Shown here: positions 51,837 to 60,729 of the stretch, piece by piece
Numbering within the stretch: position 1 is the stretch's first letter
Layout: each line of letters begins with the position of its first letter
Assembly: GCA_022826805.1 (NCBI GenBank)
Contig: JAJDUH010000041.1
Coordinates: 16,622 to 80,621, forward strand
Length of the DNA stretch: 64,000 nucleotides
From: Candidatus Poribacteria bacterium
GTDB lineage: Bacteria > Poribacteria > WGA-4E > WGA-3G
Reading direction: 5' to 3'
Translations under genes and position numbers: made by a program
The notes under the pieces: generated by a model
What the model was told of the DNA's origin: nothing
Databases searched by the model: none
What the model saw: the letters and a program-made list of their open reading frames with translations, nothing else

Positions 51837-54395
51837 TCAGAAAATTCCGTGAATTTTAGCCGTAATTTTTTTCTCAAAAGTGCCTTGCGGGAATTGTGGG
51901 TCGTTGAGCCTAATAATAAGCGTATCTTCGATTTTACGGAAAAATCCGACACGCCTTCTCGCTTTTACATGGAAAGTGAGGGATTCACTCGGTAAAAGAG
52001 TTAAGTTTGGAGTTAGATGTGGAGTATAGTAAAGGTTGCCAGTTTTAAATCGCACTTCAAAAATTTTCATTTCTGTCTCACCAACATTAGTGATTACCAC
52101 TGGAATTTCGTCCAGTCGGCGTGAAGATTGTGTTGAGTTTTCAATTTGAATATTCGAGCGACTGCCTATGATATTTGCCCCAAATCTGATTGGCAGCGTC
52201 ATTTTAGACTTTTTGTCCTTAATCTGTATGTTTCCTGTGAAATGCCCAGTATCGGTTACAGCTTTCGGATTGAGAACGAATTCACATTGATTCATTTCAC
52301 CTTTGTAAGTTTTCTCTTTAACTGATAAGAATCCGGATTGGGTTAGTTCTTCAGGGATTTCAGCAGAGCACGCAACAGCCTTGCCATCACTGCGTTGGAC
52401 TGTTACAATGGTGTGTTGTGGTTCATGAAAAAGAAAGACTTTAGGAAAATAGACAGAGGATGGATTGGAAATCAGGTGAATCATGTTGTATCTTACAGTG
52501 AAGGGGAGCAGACGGCGATTAGCGATATAACAATCCGTTACCAGCCATGCATCGCACCGTTTACGATAGGCGTTTGATGGTTTGTTACTCCGAACCTGCA
52601 TTTGTGTGGTAATTTCTATTGACTCAAACGCGGTTTCATTTTGAATTCGTAAATCGCCCTCGGTAAGGTGGAGAATTGTGGAGGGTTGGATTTCGCCTTT
52701 CAGTTCACCTTTCCCAAAAATGTCAAGTCCAAGCGAAATATTTTCTGGTTTTCCTTGTTCAAATATGGGAAATTCAATTTCAGGATTTTGAAGAATAGGT
52801 ACTGCACCATGAGTCATACCGATAAAAAAAATAGGTATTTGGAGCGCCCTTTTAAGCTTCCCGATGGTTTCTATCTCAACCCATCCTAAATTAAGACCAG
52901 GTTTAAGATGCCTTGGCAGGAGAACTAAAGGAATATTCTGATGTCCATTTGCGGAGAGTGTAACTGGTTTGTTATCAACTTCTATCCATTCAGTTGGAGA
53001 TTGAAGTCGGAGTGTTAGCCTTTGTCGAGATCTATTGTGTAGTTTGAGTTTTTGTTCATCCCTTTTAATTTCAATTCTGGATGCTAATCCATGCGAACCA
53101 CAGACAATTTCATGTAGACGATTGGGGTCAAGTCGCATCTCGCCATCAATTTCAGCACGGAAAAGGTAGGTGCCATCCGAAAGGCTTAAGGTCGTAGAAA
53201 AGAAATTGTCGTCCCATTTATCAAGTAGAAGTGTCCGCTGTGTCCATTGATTAAAATCCCCGATCAAATAACCAGTTTCGTTTTCTTCTGTCAGTGGAAA
53301 TCTGAAATTGACATCCTGAAAAATCATGGCGGATTGGTAAGGTTCATTTTCTTTTACTATTTCAATGGGTAACCGTTTGCCCTGATTAGGAAATTCCACA
53401 GTATAGTGAGTCGGTTGGTTTGGATTCAATGTCAATACTGTCTCGCTAAAGGTTTTATACCATGCCCAAATCGGAATTCTTTTATCAGATATGACCAGTT
53501 CCCCAAAATTACATCCTGGCTTGAGTTTTTCGACTTTCACAGAAACCGGAAGATTGATTGTTTCATATCCGTCTATGTTAATCTCGTTAGGTGAGGTTAA
53601 CCATTCTGCATCTGATTTAACGGCTCCTGAGAATTTGTGTCGATTAACGTTAGCAATTGGAGCGGCCTGTTGGAAGGATTTTAGTTTCAGTCCAGCCTTT
53701 TTCTGCTGTGGCATTACAACTCCGGGGGTCCGCAAATCTAAGCCGTAGTATAGTTCACTTTCTTGCAAGAGAAATTTGGCATCAAAAGAGAAATCATCTT
53801 TTTGTGTGATCTTAAGGCGTGTAGGAGGATTAATCCGAAAATTTCCAACTAAGAAAAAATCTACTGGATCCGTCGTTTTACCTTTTCGTTTGTCAATAAT
53901 GGATACATTCCAAACAGTAATTTCGCCAAAATTAATATGCTCTGGCACGCTCAAGTTAATGTGATCTTCTTCAGAAGGGCAAACCTGTAACGAGACCTTG
54001 CTGAATGTCTTTCGTCTTGAGTTAGAAAGTATGTTCAATTCAGCGGCATTTTTGACTGAAGAATTGGGTAGTGCTTTGAGAATGAGCTGCAGTTCGAGAT
54101 CTAAGGGTTTTGCTGTTGTCGTTAGCGCAGCGGGGGTTGATCTCTTGCCCTGTTTTATCCATTTCCCGCACACACGTGGGATACGGATTCGGGCTACCTG
54201 AAGTGTCCCGCCTCCGACATTTGATACCGCCACCTTCACAGTTTGGTTCGGATTATCAAATGCCTCTACACAGATGTTCGCATCAGTGTAGAGATAGGGG
54301 TCATTAATCGGAGTAACTTTGAATGGGGGTTCCTCTGATTCTGGTGCTGCGGGTAGGTATAGTAAGCGATGAATACTTTTTAGATGGTTAATCAT
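51837..54395 (-). CDS. Large Ig-like multidomain protein with CBM48/AMPK-type domain
   Basis: An 852-residue protein without signal peptide or membrane span, so probably cytoplasmic. It is a chain of beta-sandwich segments with the cadence of Ig/BACON-type domains: TVKVAVSNVGGGTLQVARI (about 53-71), SVPEHINFGEITVWNV (149-164), AEWLTSPNEINIDGYETI (263-280), TEWIEVDNKPVTLSANG (about 470). Between about 355 and 435 is a CBM48/AMPK-beta-like fold: GYLIGDFNQWTQRTLL and LSDGTYLFRAEIDGEMRLDP, the glycogen-binding-type signature. It ends the tubulin-like/Hsp70 operon, 24 bases after the peptidase gene. It could be a client-binding or scaffold partner of the Hsp70, whose N-terminal half has similar segments. 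Confidence 0.6.
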   Translation of the reverse strand: MINHLKSIHRLLYLPAAPESEEPPFKVTPINDPYLYTDANICVEAFDNPNQTVKVAVSNVGGGTLQVARIRIPRVCGKWIKQGKRSTPAALTTTAKPLDLELQLILKALPNSSVKNAAELNILSNSRRKTFSKVSLQVCPSEEDHINLSVPEHINFGEITVWNVSIIDKRKGKTTDPVDFFLVGNFRINPPTRLKITQKDDFSFDAKFLLQESELYYGLDLRTPGVVMPQQKKAGLKLKSFQQAAPIANVNRHKFSGAVKSDAEWLTSPNEINIDGYETINLPVSVKVEKLKPGCNFGELVISDKRIPIWAWYKTFSETVLTLNPNQPTHYTVEFPNQGKRLPIEIVKENEPYQSAMIFQDVNFRFPLTEENETGYLIGDFNQWTQRTLLLDKWDDNFFSTTLSLSDGTYLFRAEIDGEMRLDPNRLHEIVCGSHGLASRIEIKRDEQKLKLHNRSRQRLTLRLQSPTEWIEVDNKPVTLSANGHQNIPLVLLPRHLKPGLNLGWVEIETIGKLKRALQIPIFFIGMTHGAVPILQNPEIEFPIFEQGKPENISLGLDIFGKGELKGEIQPSTILHLTEGDLRIQNETAFESIEITTQMQVRSNKPSNAYRKRCDAWLVTDCYIANRRLLPFTVRYNMIHLISNPSSVYFPKVFLFHEPQHTIVTVQRSDGKAVACSAEIPEELTQSGFLSVKEKTYKGEMNQCEFVLNPKAVTDTGHFTGNIQIKDKKSKMTLPIRFGANIIGSRSNIQIENSTQSSRRLDEIPVVITNVGETEMKIFEVRFKTGNLYYTPHLTPNLTLLPSESLTFHVKARRRVGFFRKIEDTLIIRLNDPQFPQGTFEKKITAKIHGIF

Positions 54396-54419
54396 AAAAG
54401 AGATATACCTACGATGTAT

Positions 54420-55451
54420 TTATTGATCTAACGGATCTGTTGGAGATGAATCAGTTGGGTTGAAAGCATCGTAATCCTCTTCGGGGTCGTCGTCTATTTG
54501 GTTCTGTAGAAAACGGTATAGAATAAAGCAAAGCGGGATACCGATGCCACCTCCAATAAAAAGAATGGTGATAATGGTACCGAGGACGTTGGTTTCGGTT
54601 TTGGTAACCTGTGTTTTGGGTTTCGGTTTCTCAGATTCTGGGACGACCGGAGGCGTTTGCGGCGTTGGTTCTATAACTTCTGGTGTAGGTGTAGGCTGCA
54701 CGGGTAGGGTCGGAGTTACCTTATTCGGCTTCGGGGCAGGTGAGATGGCAGAAGGAGTTAGAGGGACAATTGCTTCGATAGTTTGTCCTGAGGATGCTGG
54801 TAACATACCGACTGTCCAACCTGTTCCAGTTGTTTCGCAGTAGTAATATTTTTTCCCGTTGTAAGTGACAGAGGTGCCTGTAAAGTTGCCGGTCACGCCG
54901 AGGGCGATATGGCCGGGTGTAAAGATGAGTGCTGTGGCTTCTCCGAATCCGCGTAGGATTGCTGCGACAAGGATAGTCGTATCTTCGCAATCGCCACCGC
55001 CTTCAATGAGCGTTTCTACGGCGTAGCGTCGGAATTCATCATAACCTGTTGTTACATCATCAAGGGTGTATGGTAAGGATTGAACAAAACTTAAGACGAA
55101 ATCAACACGATCCTGCCGTTTCCAGCTGGGATTTTGCTTGAAGGTACGTTGAAACTCACGCGTCAGATTGCCAATAGTTGTTCTACCCTCTTCAACTAAT
55201 TTGGGAATATCGTAACGCTCTTTGCCTGAATATGAATTGTACTTTTCCAGATCAATTGTCATCAGGACGGTGTAATGTTTTCCTTGAAAATTCCATACAT
55301 ATCGTCGTCCGATTGTCTTACGGGTATTGCGAGGACGTTGCTGGGTAATCCCTTCCACAATTTGGACAGAATTCAGGGCATCATTTGCAAAAGCATTCAG
55401 ATTGATAAGAATTCCAGTAATAAGCAGGATAATAAGGTATCTAATGGACAT
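54420..55451 (-). CDS. Membrane-anchored transglutaminase-like cysteine peptidase
   Basis: A 343-residue protein with GGAG before the ATG. A signal peptide (YLIILLITGILINLNAFA) is followed by a transglutaminase-like domain (about 45-225): RVDFVLSFVQSLPYT, then GGGDCEDTTILVAAILRGFG with Cys155, TPGHIALGV with His181, and YYYCETTG with a possible third residue Glu206. A Pro/Thr-rich linker (about 230-280), one membrane span (VLGTIITILFIGGGIGIPLCF) and a short acidic cytoplasmic tail (DDDPEEDYDAFNP) complete it. The catalytic domain therefore faces the periplasm. Bacterial members act as peptidases or crosslinkers. It lies 3 bases after the GrpE-like gene, so it belongs to the Hsp70 module. Confidence 0.8.
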   Translation of the reverse strand: MSIRYLIILLITGILINLNAFANDALNSVQIVEGITQQRPRNTRKTIGRRYVWNFQGKHYTVLMTIDLEKYNSYSGKERYDIPKLVEEGRTTIGNLTREFQRTFKQNPSWKRQDRVDFVLSFVQSLPYTLDDVTTGYDEFRRYAVETLIEGGGDCEDTTILVAAILRGFGEATALIFTPGHIALGVTGNFTGTSVTYNGKKYYYCETTGTGWTVGMLPASSGQTIEAIVPLTPSAISPAPKPNKVTPTLPVQPTPTPEVIEPTPQTPPVVPESEKPKPKTQVTKTETNVLGTIITILFIGGGIGIPLCFILYRFLQNQIDDDPEEDYDAFNPTDSSPTDPLDQ

Positions 55452-55454
55452 TTT

Positions 55455-56639
55455 CTATTCTCCACGTATCACTACCGGTTTCTGTATAATTTCACCATCT
55501 GCTATACATCTAAGACCAGGTAAAATGATCTCAACAACTGTTCCGGGTTCGCCATTAGTCTGCCTTGATTCCCGTATATCATGCACATGTGAATCAGCTT
55601 TCGTTATCTCTATTTCAATGGGAACCACTTCATAATCTAAAAACCTTAAAAATCTCTCCATTTTTTCAGGCAAATCTTCAAACGGCACAAAATCTGCAAC
55701 CTCATTAAATAGGCGATACCTGATAAATTGTGGAATAAATTGGTTATATTCCTCCTCATCAACCTTATATGTCAGTTCATATCCGGTAAGCACTCCCTCA
55801 AAATAGGCAGCATAAGCAATACACTGATTGCGGATATGATTCAGTTCAATTTCTGTGTTGACATCAGTTTTTACGTCAAGAGGTATAGGCAAAATTGGAG
55901 ATTCACTGCGAATGCGTTTAAGCCTATCTCTGATGTCCCTTTCTGCGTTTGTTAAAATATCTACAAATTCGGAATTAGTTGTCGCGGAGTGTTCTATTTC
56001 TGCTTTCCATTCACCTAAATCATACGCCATTGAATTTAAAATTATCAACACATTCTGACTTGGTGTTGGGCTATCAACACCAACCAATTCTATCGGTTCG
56101 CCATTTTCGTAAGCTTTTGCTATTTTCAATACTTGATTTTTTGCCGATTGGATTACTTTTTCGACTTCAAGAGGATAATTAATTGAGACCTGTGGCTCAT
56201 CTACATCAACGCTTCTATTAGAATTTAATTTTTCCAAATACGTGATAACTCGCCCAATATCAAATTGTATACTTTCCTGGTCTTTTTGAACTGATGCTTG
56301 TATTGATTCTATTTCTTTAAATTTGTTGGCGTTTTCGATGTTAATTTTCTGAATAGTATCCAATTTTCCATTCAATTCATGAGTAAGATGATTTATGTCT
56401 GTAGACAATACCTGTGTTTTTTGCCACATTGCTTTCCATCGCATAACCATTTTAACAACGAAAAAAACGACCAAAGCAAGGATTGCAAGTATCACGAAAA
56501 TGATTAACACAGTCCAAAGCAGAGATTCCCATAAAACTGGTTCAACCTCTGGTTGTTCTACGTTATCTTGTGAAAACCCAATTGAAACAAAACCCCATAG
56601 TATTAATGTGAAGGATAATATAAATCTGAAATGAGACAT
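55455..56639 (-). CDS. Membrane-anchored GrpE-like coiled-coil protein
   Basis: The ATG at 56639 is chosen because AAGGGA lies about 9 bases before it. The 394-residue protein starts with a signal-like segment (MSHFRFILSFTLILWGFVSI), then a membrane span (LLWTVLIIFVILAILALVVFF) and a basic stretch, so the rest is cytoplasmic. A long coiled coil follows (HELNGKLDTIQKINIENANK, QASVQKDQESIQFDIGRVIT), then a helical region. The last 46 residues, including ADSHVHDIRE, GEPGTVVEIILPGLR and IADGEIIQKPVVIRG, match the beta head of GrpE, the Hsp70 nucleotide exchange factor (family pattern: DP..H.....G.V..v...G....g..lr.a.V.V). It sits between an Hsp70-like gene and the peptidase gene, which supports an exchange-factor role for the neighbouring Hsp70. 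Confidence 0.68.
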   Translation of the reverse strand: MSHFRFILSFTLILWGFVSIGFSQDNVEQPEVEPVLWESLLWTVLIIFVILAILALVVFFVVKMVMRWKAMWQKTQVLSTDINHLTHELNGKLDTIQKINIENANKFKEIESIQASVQKDQESIQFDIGRVITYLEKLNSNRSVDVDEPQVSINYPLEVEKVIQSAKNQVLKIAKAYENGEPIELVGVDSPTPSQNVLIILNSMAYDLGEWKAEIEHSATTNSEFVDILTNAERDIRDRLKRIRSESPILPIPLDVKTDVNTEIELNHIRNQCIAYAAYFEGVLTGYELTYKVDEEEYNQFIPQFIRYRLFNEVADFVPFEDLPEKMERFLRFLDYEVVPIEIEITKADSHVHDIRESRQTNGEPGTVVEIILPGLRCIADGEIIQKPVVIRGE

Positions 56640-56675
56640 TGCGTTTTCCCTTGTATAACCTGAGATGAACATGAT

Positions 56676-57926
56676 TTAGTCCATCAAAACTGGCACTGTA
56701 AATTCAACCGATCTCGGTTCCTGTTGATTAGGGAGGTGTAAAGTAAATGTGCCATGCATAGCATCATTCAAGGTAACGGAAAGTATAAATTCCATCGGAC
56801 TGTTCAATGTATACTTTTTATTTTCGGGTGGTACAATCTCAAGCGTAGCGAGATAAAAGACATCACTGTTTTCTATCATGGATAAACCGCAATAAAGATG
56901 GACATTGAATTCTTTAACATCCCCCGTGACACGAAAGGCTTTTTTACAATGATAGGGTGGTGTCCATGTATTTGGAACAAAATCAACATTTTTTCCATCA
57001 GGTAACTGCACACCGAAGCAATAATGATAGATAAAGTGAAGTGGTTTTTCAAGATTTTTTTTCTCAAATTGCCTAACTAATTCCATCCCACCCAAAAGTG
57101 TTGCGGTTTCCTGAGGTTCAAGAAATGTTGCGCTGTATCGCGCTTGCAACAATTCAATGAACTTTAGAGCAGTATCGTCAATTCTGCCAGAAAAACCAAC
57201 TGCAACGTGCTGCTTGTCCTCAACCTGTTGCAACATCTTTTGCACATTCAAAACCTTTTCATCTGTATCCACAAAGAAGTCAATAAACCGCAGTATGTCA
57301 GTCAACTCAACTATAACACTTTCTTCCAATTGACTACAAATCGTATGATAGACTACAAAATCATTTCGATCAAAATCCACCAGAAACAGATGACCTTTAT
57401 TTGTGCCTGCAAGTATATTAATCCACATCTCCCGATAATATGCCGAAAGACATAATGTTTGATTGAGCACACCTCGAAGTGTCACGTTTGTTGGTTTGAG
57501 AAACGAAACTTGGGTGTTACTCTTTAAACGCTTGAATGCCTTTCTGAGTTTTTGATGATGGATAGGTTTCCACCAATATGGTGTGATGACATATACCGAC
57601 ATCGCCGCTGTTGGATAGCCATGCCTAGGTATCTGCCGGTGAAAAATCTCCTCAAAAAATGCGTTAAATAAGCATTCTAGGGTTTTTTCATCTGTAATTT
57701 CCTTGAATTTCACATCCAAGTCTGTGAACCGAATTTCCGCGGGCTTGTCTGGATCAAGCCGATCCAACATTTCTCCAAAACAAGGAACTAATGTACCATC
57801 GGTTACTTGCCGAAATCCAACCTTCCATGGGAGTGCCGGACGGATGATTTTAAATTGATCTTCAGTGTAAACTCCAGTCTGAATTTCGGTGGTAGAAAGA
57901 TCAATGACACATACGATTTTCTGCAT
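56676..57926 (-). CDS. Strongly diverged Hsp70-fold protein
   Basis: A 416-residue protein that keeps the outline of the actin/Hsp70 ATPase: phosphate-1-like VIDLSTTEIQTGVY (residues 7-20), phosphate-2-like FLVDFDRND (181-189), adenosine-type VAVGFSGRIDDTALKFIELL (241-260), and a later GGMELVRQ. The Gly-rich loops DxGTT and DxGGGT of true Hsp70s are replaced by DLSTTE and DFDRND, so ATP hydrolysis may be lost or altered. Residues about 300-416 follow the layout of an Hsp70 substrate-binding beta domain (FGVQLPDGKNVDFVPNTWTPPYH ... FILSVTLNDAMHGTFTL shortened here to its ends). It lies between the true Hsp70 and the GrpE-like gene and may be a regulatory or co-chaperone paralogue. Confidence 0.62.
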   Translation of the reverse strand: MQKIVCVIDLSTTEIQTGVYTEDQFKIIRPALPWKVGFRQVTDGTLVPCFGEMLDRLDPDKPAEIRFTDLDVKFKEITDEKTLECLFNAFFEEIFHRQIPRHGYPTAAMSVYVITPYWWKPIHHQKLRKAFKRLKSNTQVSFLKPTNVTLRGVLNQTLCLSAYYREMWINILAGTNKGHLFLVDFDRNDFVVYHTICSQLEESVIVELTDILRFIDFFVDTDEKVLNVQKMLQQVEDKQHVAVGFSGRIDDTALKFIELLQARYSATFLEPQETATLLGGMELVRQFEKKNLEKPLHFIYHYCFGVQLPDGKNVDFVPNTWTPPYHCKKAFRVTGDVKEFNVHLYCGLSMIENSDVFYLATLEIVPPENKKYTLNSPMEFILSVTLNDAMHGTFTLHLPNQQEPRSVEFTVPVLMD

Positions 57927-57984
57927 AGGAAATCCGTTGTCAGGAATATAACAATCAGTAATGTGGGTTGATGTTAACTTCCAC

Positions 57985-60723
57985 TCAAATTTTGTCTACA
58001 AATGGTGGTTTTTTCTTCTTCACAGTTGAGTCGTATTTTTTACCACTTACAAGTGCAATCAATTCAATCTCACCGTCATTTTTGACAGACATCTCTAAAC
58101 GCGCCTTCTGTAATTCTTCCTTCGTTACATCTTCTGGCAACGTAAGCGTATAACTGGCAATTTGCGAGCTGTTCGTTAGGTCATCATCTGTGCCGAAATG
58201 CTCGTGGATATCAATATAGGTCTCCTGCGAGCGCAGCGGAAAATCTACCGTCTTCCGACTATTATCAGGTATTCGCTTTCCTTTAGGGATAATCTCGCTA
58301 AAAATCGGTTGACGCCTTCTAATCTTAACAATACCGAGTCGTGAGTGTGTTATATTTGACAAATCGGCATAATTTATCCAGTCTCCATCATCATCCGGTA
58401 CTATATGGTGCCGACCATATTCCGCAGCACCCAGCACAACGCATTCTTTAGGCGGATCTCCCAGCTGAACGTCAACACTTTTTCCATACTTATTTTGGAA
58501 ATGGGCATGCATCATCTGTTTAACAGCACGCATTTTTGAGGATTGACCTGCCAGAATAACAATGTCAGGTAAGCGGGTATCATTGGCCCCTATCATTGCG
58601 TCAATATCATCAAAGGTTTTACTTAATCCAGGTTCGATAATTTTCTGTAATTGCTGTGTTGACAACCCAACGGTAACATCATCCTGGATTAGATTTCCCA
58701 GCGACCGTGTGTCACCTTGAACAATAACACTTATCAAATGAAAATACCCTGCCGTTTCTGATTTTTCACCGAGTTCTCTTTTTATTTTTTCCGCCTGATC
58801 ATATAATATATCTGAATTAATTTGCCTTGCTCTATCAATACTTGTCTTTTCAGAAGGTATAGATGCTTTTCTGGAATCAAAATAAGGAATTTCAAAAATG
58901 AGATTCGGATTTACACGCAGAATTTTGGTCTTAAGCCTTTCCAAAATAACCTCAATAATTGCATGTGTTACATCCTCGCCACCGTATCTCGGGTTTCCAC
59001 CACTGGCAAGCGGTTCAAATCTTATTTCTCCATCATTGTTAGTGACTTCAGATAGAACAATGTCAATGGTTCCACCTCCAAAATCATAAACCAGCATTCT
59101 ATAGTCCTTTGAGGAGTCTTTTACACGTTTCTGAAAAACTGTTGCGATAGAAGCTGCTGACCCTTCATCAATGAGGATAATATCGTCAATGCCAATTTTC
59201 TTAAATGCGCGTCTCAAGTCTGCCCGTTGCTCATGCGGAAACATTGTTGGGTAGGTAACTATACATTTGTTAACTTTCGACTGAGTTGTGAAAGTATCCA
59301 AATACTTTTCCGCTTGTTGAATAATATGCATAAGGATATCCGCAACTACATCACACGGTTGTATATTCTGATTGTTGTGAAAGTAGCGTCCCCATTCATA
59401 TCCCAACCAACGTTTGACAGAAGCAATATAATAAGGACCATCAATTTCGCTTGTGCGATAAGTTTCAGCACCATAACCGACACTATATGATTTTCCATTA
59501 TTAGGTTGCGTATGGTAAATAATCGTTGAAGGCATTATTTCTGATGGTTTCGCTTCATTATCCAAGGGTATAAGTTTTGGTTCAAAGGTAGCCAAATCAA
59601 TATAGGCGCAGCAGGAATTCGTTGTGCCGAAGTCAATGGCGAGATAATGCGGATATACTTCCAATTTTTTAACATTCACATTCAGGATACCTTCATATAC
59701 TGGATCATCTTCACAATTGGAGTTGATAGTAAAGTTGATAGGGTAACTTCCATGTTCAACACCGGCCGCCGAAACCTGCATTTCAATTTCTTGATGGTCT
59801 CTACCTTCAATATCTATAGGGAACTCAAGGTTTGACAGCTGGGCTAATTCGGAAGGACTGTTGAATACAATATTTTCGATTGTCAACAGTTGTTCGCCTG
59901 TGTTCTGGAGTGTCAATGTGTGCATTTTCTCACGTTCCTGTGTGACATCCAGATGCAGATGTGTTGGTGGCACTTGTAGTTTGGGCGGTTCTGGTACTAT
60001 CTCTTTTCGGATCTCAATTCGCTTTTCAATAGGTTGAGGTAAGCCATGAATTTCAAAACTTAGTTTCACTACATTCAATTCGTCACTTAACTGGTTGCAA
60101 TCAATCTCCAAAAGGACTTTTTTCAATTCGTCATTTTTTTGATGCAGTTGTTTGGAATAACCAACACGAAGAACAGATCCTTGTTTGACTTTAATATCAC
60201 TGATATAAAAGGCACCTTGCAGCACCTCAAGGTGGAGGTCTTCCGTTGTTTTTTTTGTTCCTCTTCGATAACGAACTTCTATAGGATCCGGGGTCAGTTT
60301 AAATTCAGGATATGGCAAAACTTTTAGACACAATGATTTTTCGTTTTCAAAATCCGATGGGGCATCTTGCGCTCGCACAGTGATAACTTCATGAGCCTGC
60401 TCTAAATTTGCCAATTTCACCTGAATCGGAACAGAGCGGAATTTGCCAGCCTCGACTTCAAAAGGACTATCATTCGATTGCGGAAATAGAATCGTATTAT
60501 CCTGTGTTGTTTGAAGCGGTTGAAATATGACCGGATAAGCACCAATATTTTCTACCAGAATTGTTAGATCATGGATATCCGAACCGTTGTCTACGTAAAG
60601 CATCGGTTCTTCTTCCCACATCACTTTAAAATCAAATATTTTACATCCACAATACCCACAATGCTTATCGCTCGAGTAAATTACCCAACCAACATCGCAT
60701 TTTGAACAGACCACGCCTGCCAT
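57985..60723 (-). CDS. Hsp70-family protein with N-terminal zinc ribbon and Ig-like domains
   Basis: A 912-residue protein. Residues 6-27 form a zinc ribbon (Cys6, Cys9, Cys22, Cys25, with Cys27 extra). Residues about 40-350 are three beta-sandwich segments (MLYVDNGSDIHDLTILVENI; LQVPPTHLHLDVTQEREKM; ASPM/Hydin-like HTLTLQNTGEQLLTIENI). The Hsp70 ATPase starts at 359 with HYLAIDFGTTNSCCAYIDL (phosphate 1, 364-370), has DFGGGTIDIVLSEV (phosphate 2, 547-552), the connector VYDFGGG and the adenosine motif VILAGQSSKMRAV near 730. All ATP-site signatures are intact. The C-terminal part (about 780-912) looks like a short substrate-binding beta region; the helical lid is missing. No signal peptide. 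It is encoded 6 bases after the tubulin-like gene. Confidence 0.85.
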   Translation of the reverse strand: MAGVVCSKCDVGWVIYSSDKHCGYCGCKIFDFKVMWEEEPMLYVDNGSDIHDLTILVENIGAYPVIFQPLQTTQDNTILFPQSNDSPFEVEAGKFRSVPIQVKLANLEQAHEVITVRAQDAPSDFENEKSLCLKVLPYPEFKLTPDPIEVRYRRGTKKTTEDLHLEVLQGAFYISDIKVKQGSVLRVGYSKQLHQKNDELKKVLLEIDCNQLSDELNVVKLSFEIHGLPQPIEKRIEIRKEIVPEPPKLQVPPTHLHLDVTQEREKMHTLTLQNTGEQLLTIENIVFNSPSELAQLSNLEFPIDIEGRDHQEIEMQVSAAGVEHGSYPINFTINSNCEDDPVYEGILNVNVKKLEVYPHYLAIDFGTTNSCCAYIDLATFEPKLIPLDNEAKPSEIMPSTIIYHTQPNNGKSYSVGYGAETYRTSEIDGPYYIASVKRWLGYEWGRYFHNNQNIQPCDVVADILMHIIQQAEKYLDTFTTQSKVNKCIVTYPTMFPHEQRADLRRAFKKIGIDDIILIDEGSAASIATVFQKRVKDSSKDYRMLVYDFGGGTIDIVLSEVTNNDGEIRFEPLASGGNPRYGGEDVTHAIIEVILERLKTKILRVNPNLIFEIPYFDSRKASIPSEKTSIDRARQINSDILYDQAEKIKRELGEKSETAGYFHLISVIVQGDTRSLGNLIQDDVTVGLSTQQLQKIIEPGLSKTFDDIDAMIGANDTRLPDIVILAGQSSKMRAVKQMMHAHFQNKYGKSVDVQLGDPPKECVVLGAAEYGRHHIVPDDDGDWINYADLSNITHSRLGIVKIRRRQPIFSEIIPKGKRIPDNSRKTVDFPLRSQETYIDIHEHFGTDDDLTNSSQIASYTLTLPEDVTKEELQKARLEMSVKNDGEIELIALVSGKKYDSTVKKKKPPFVDKI

Positions 60724-60729
60724 ATTCGA

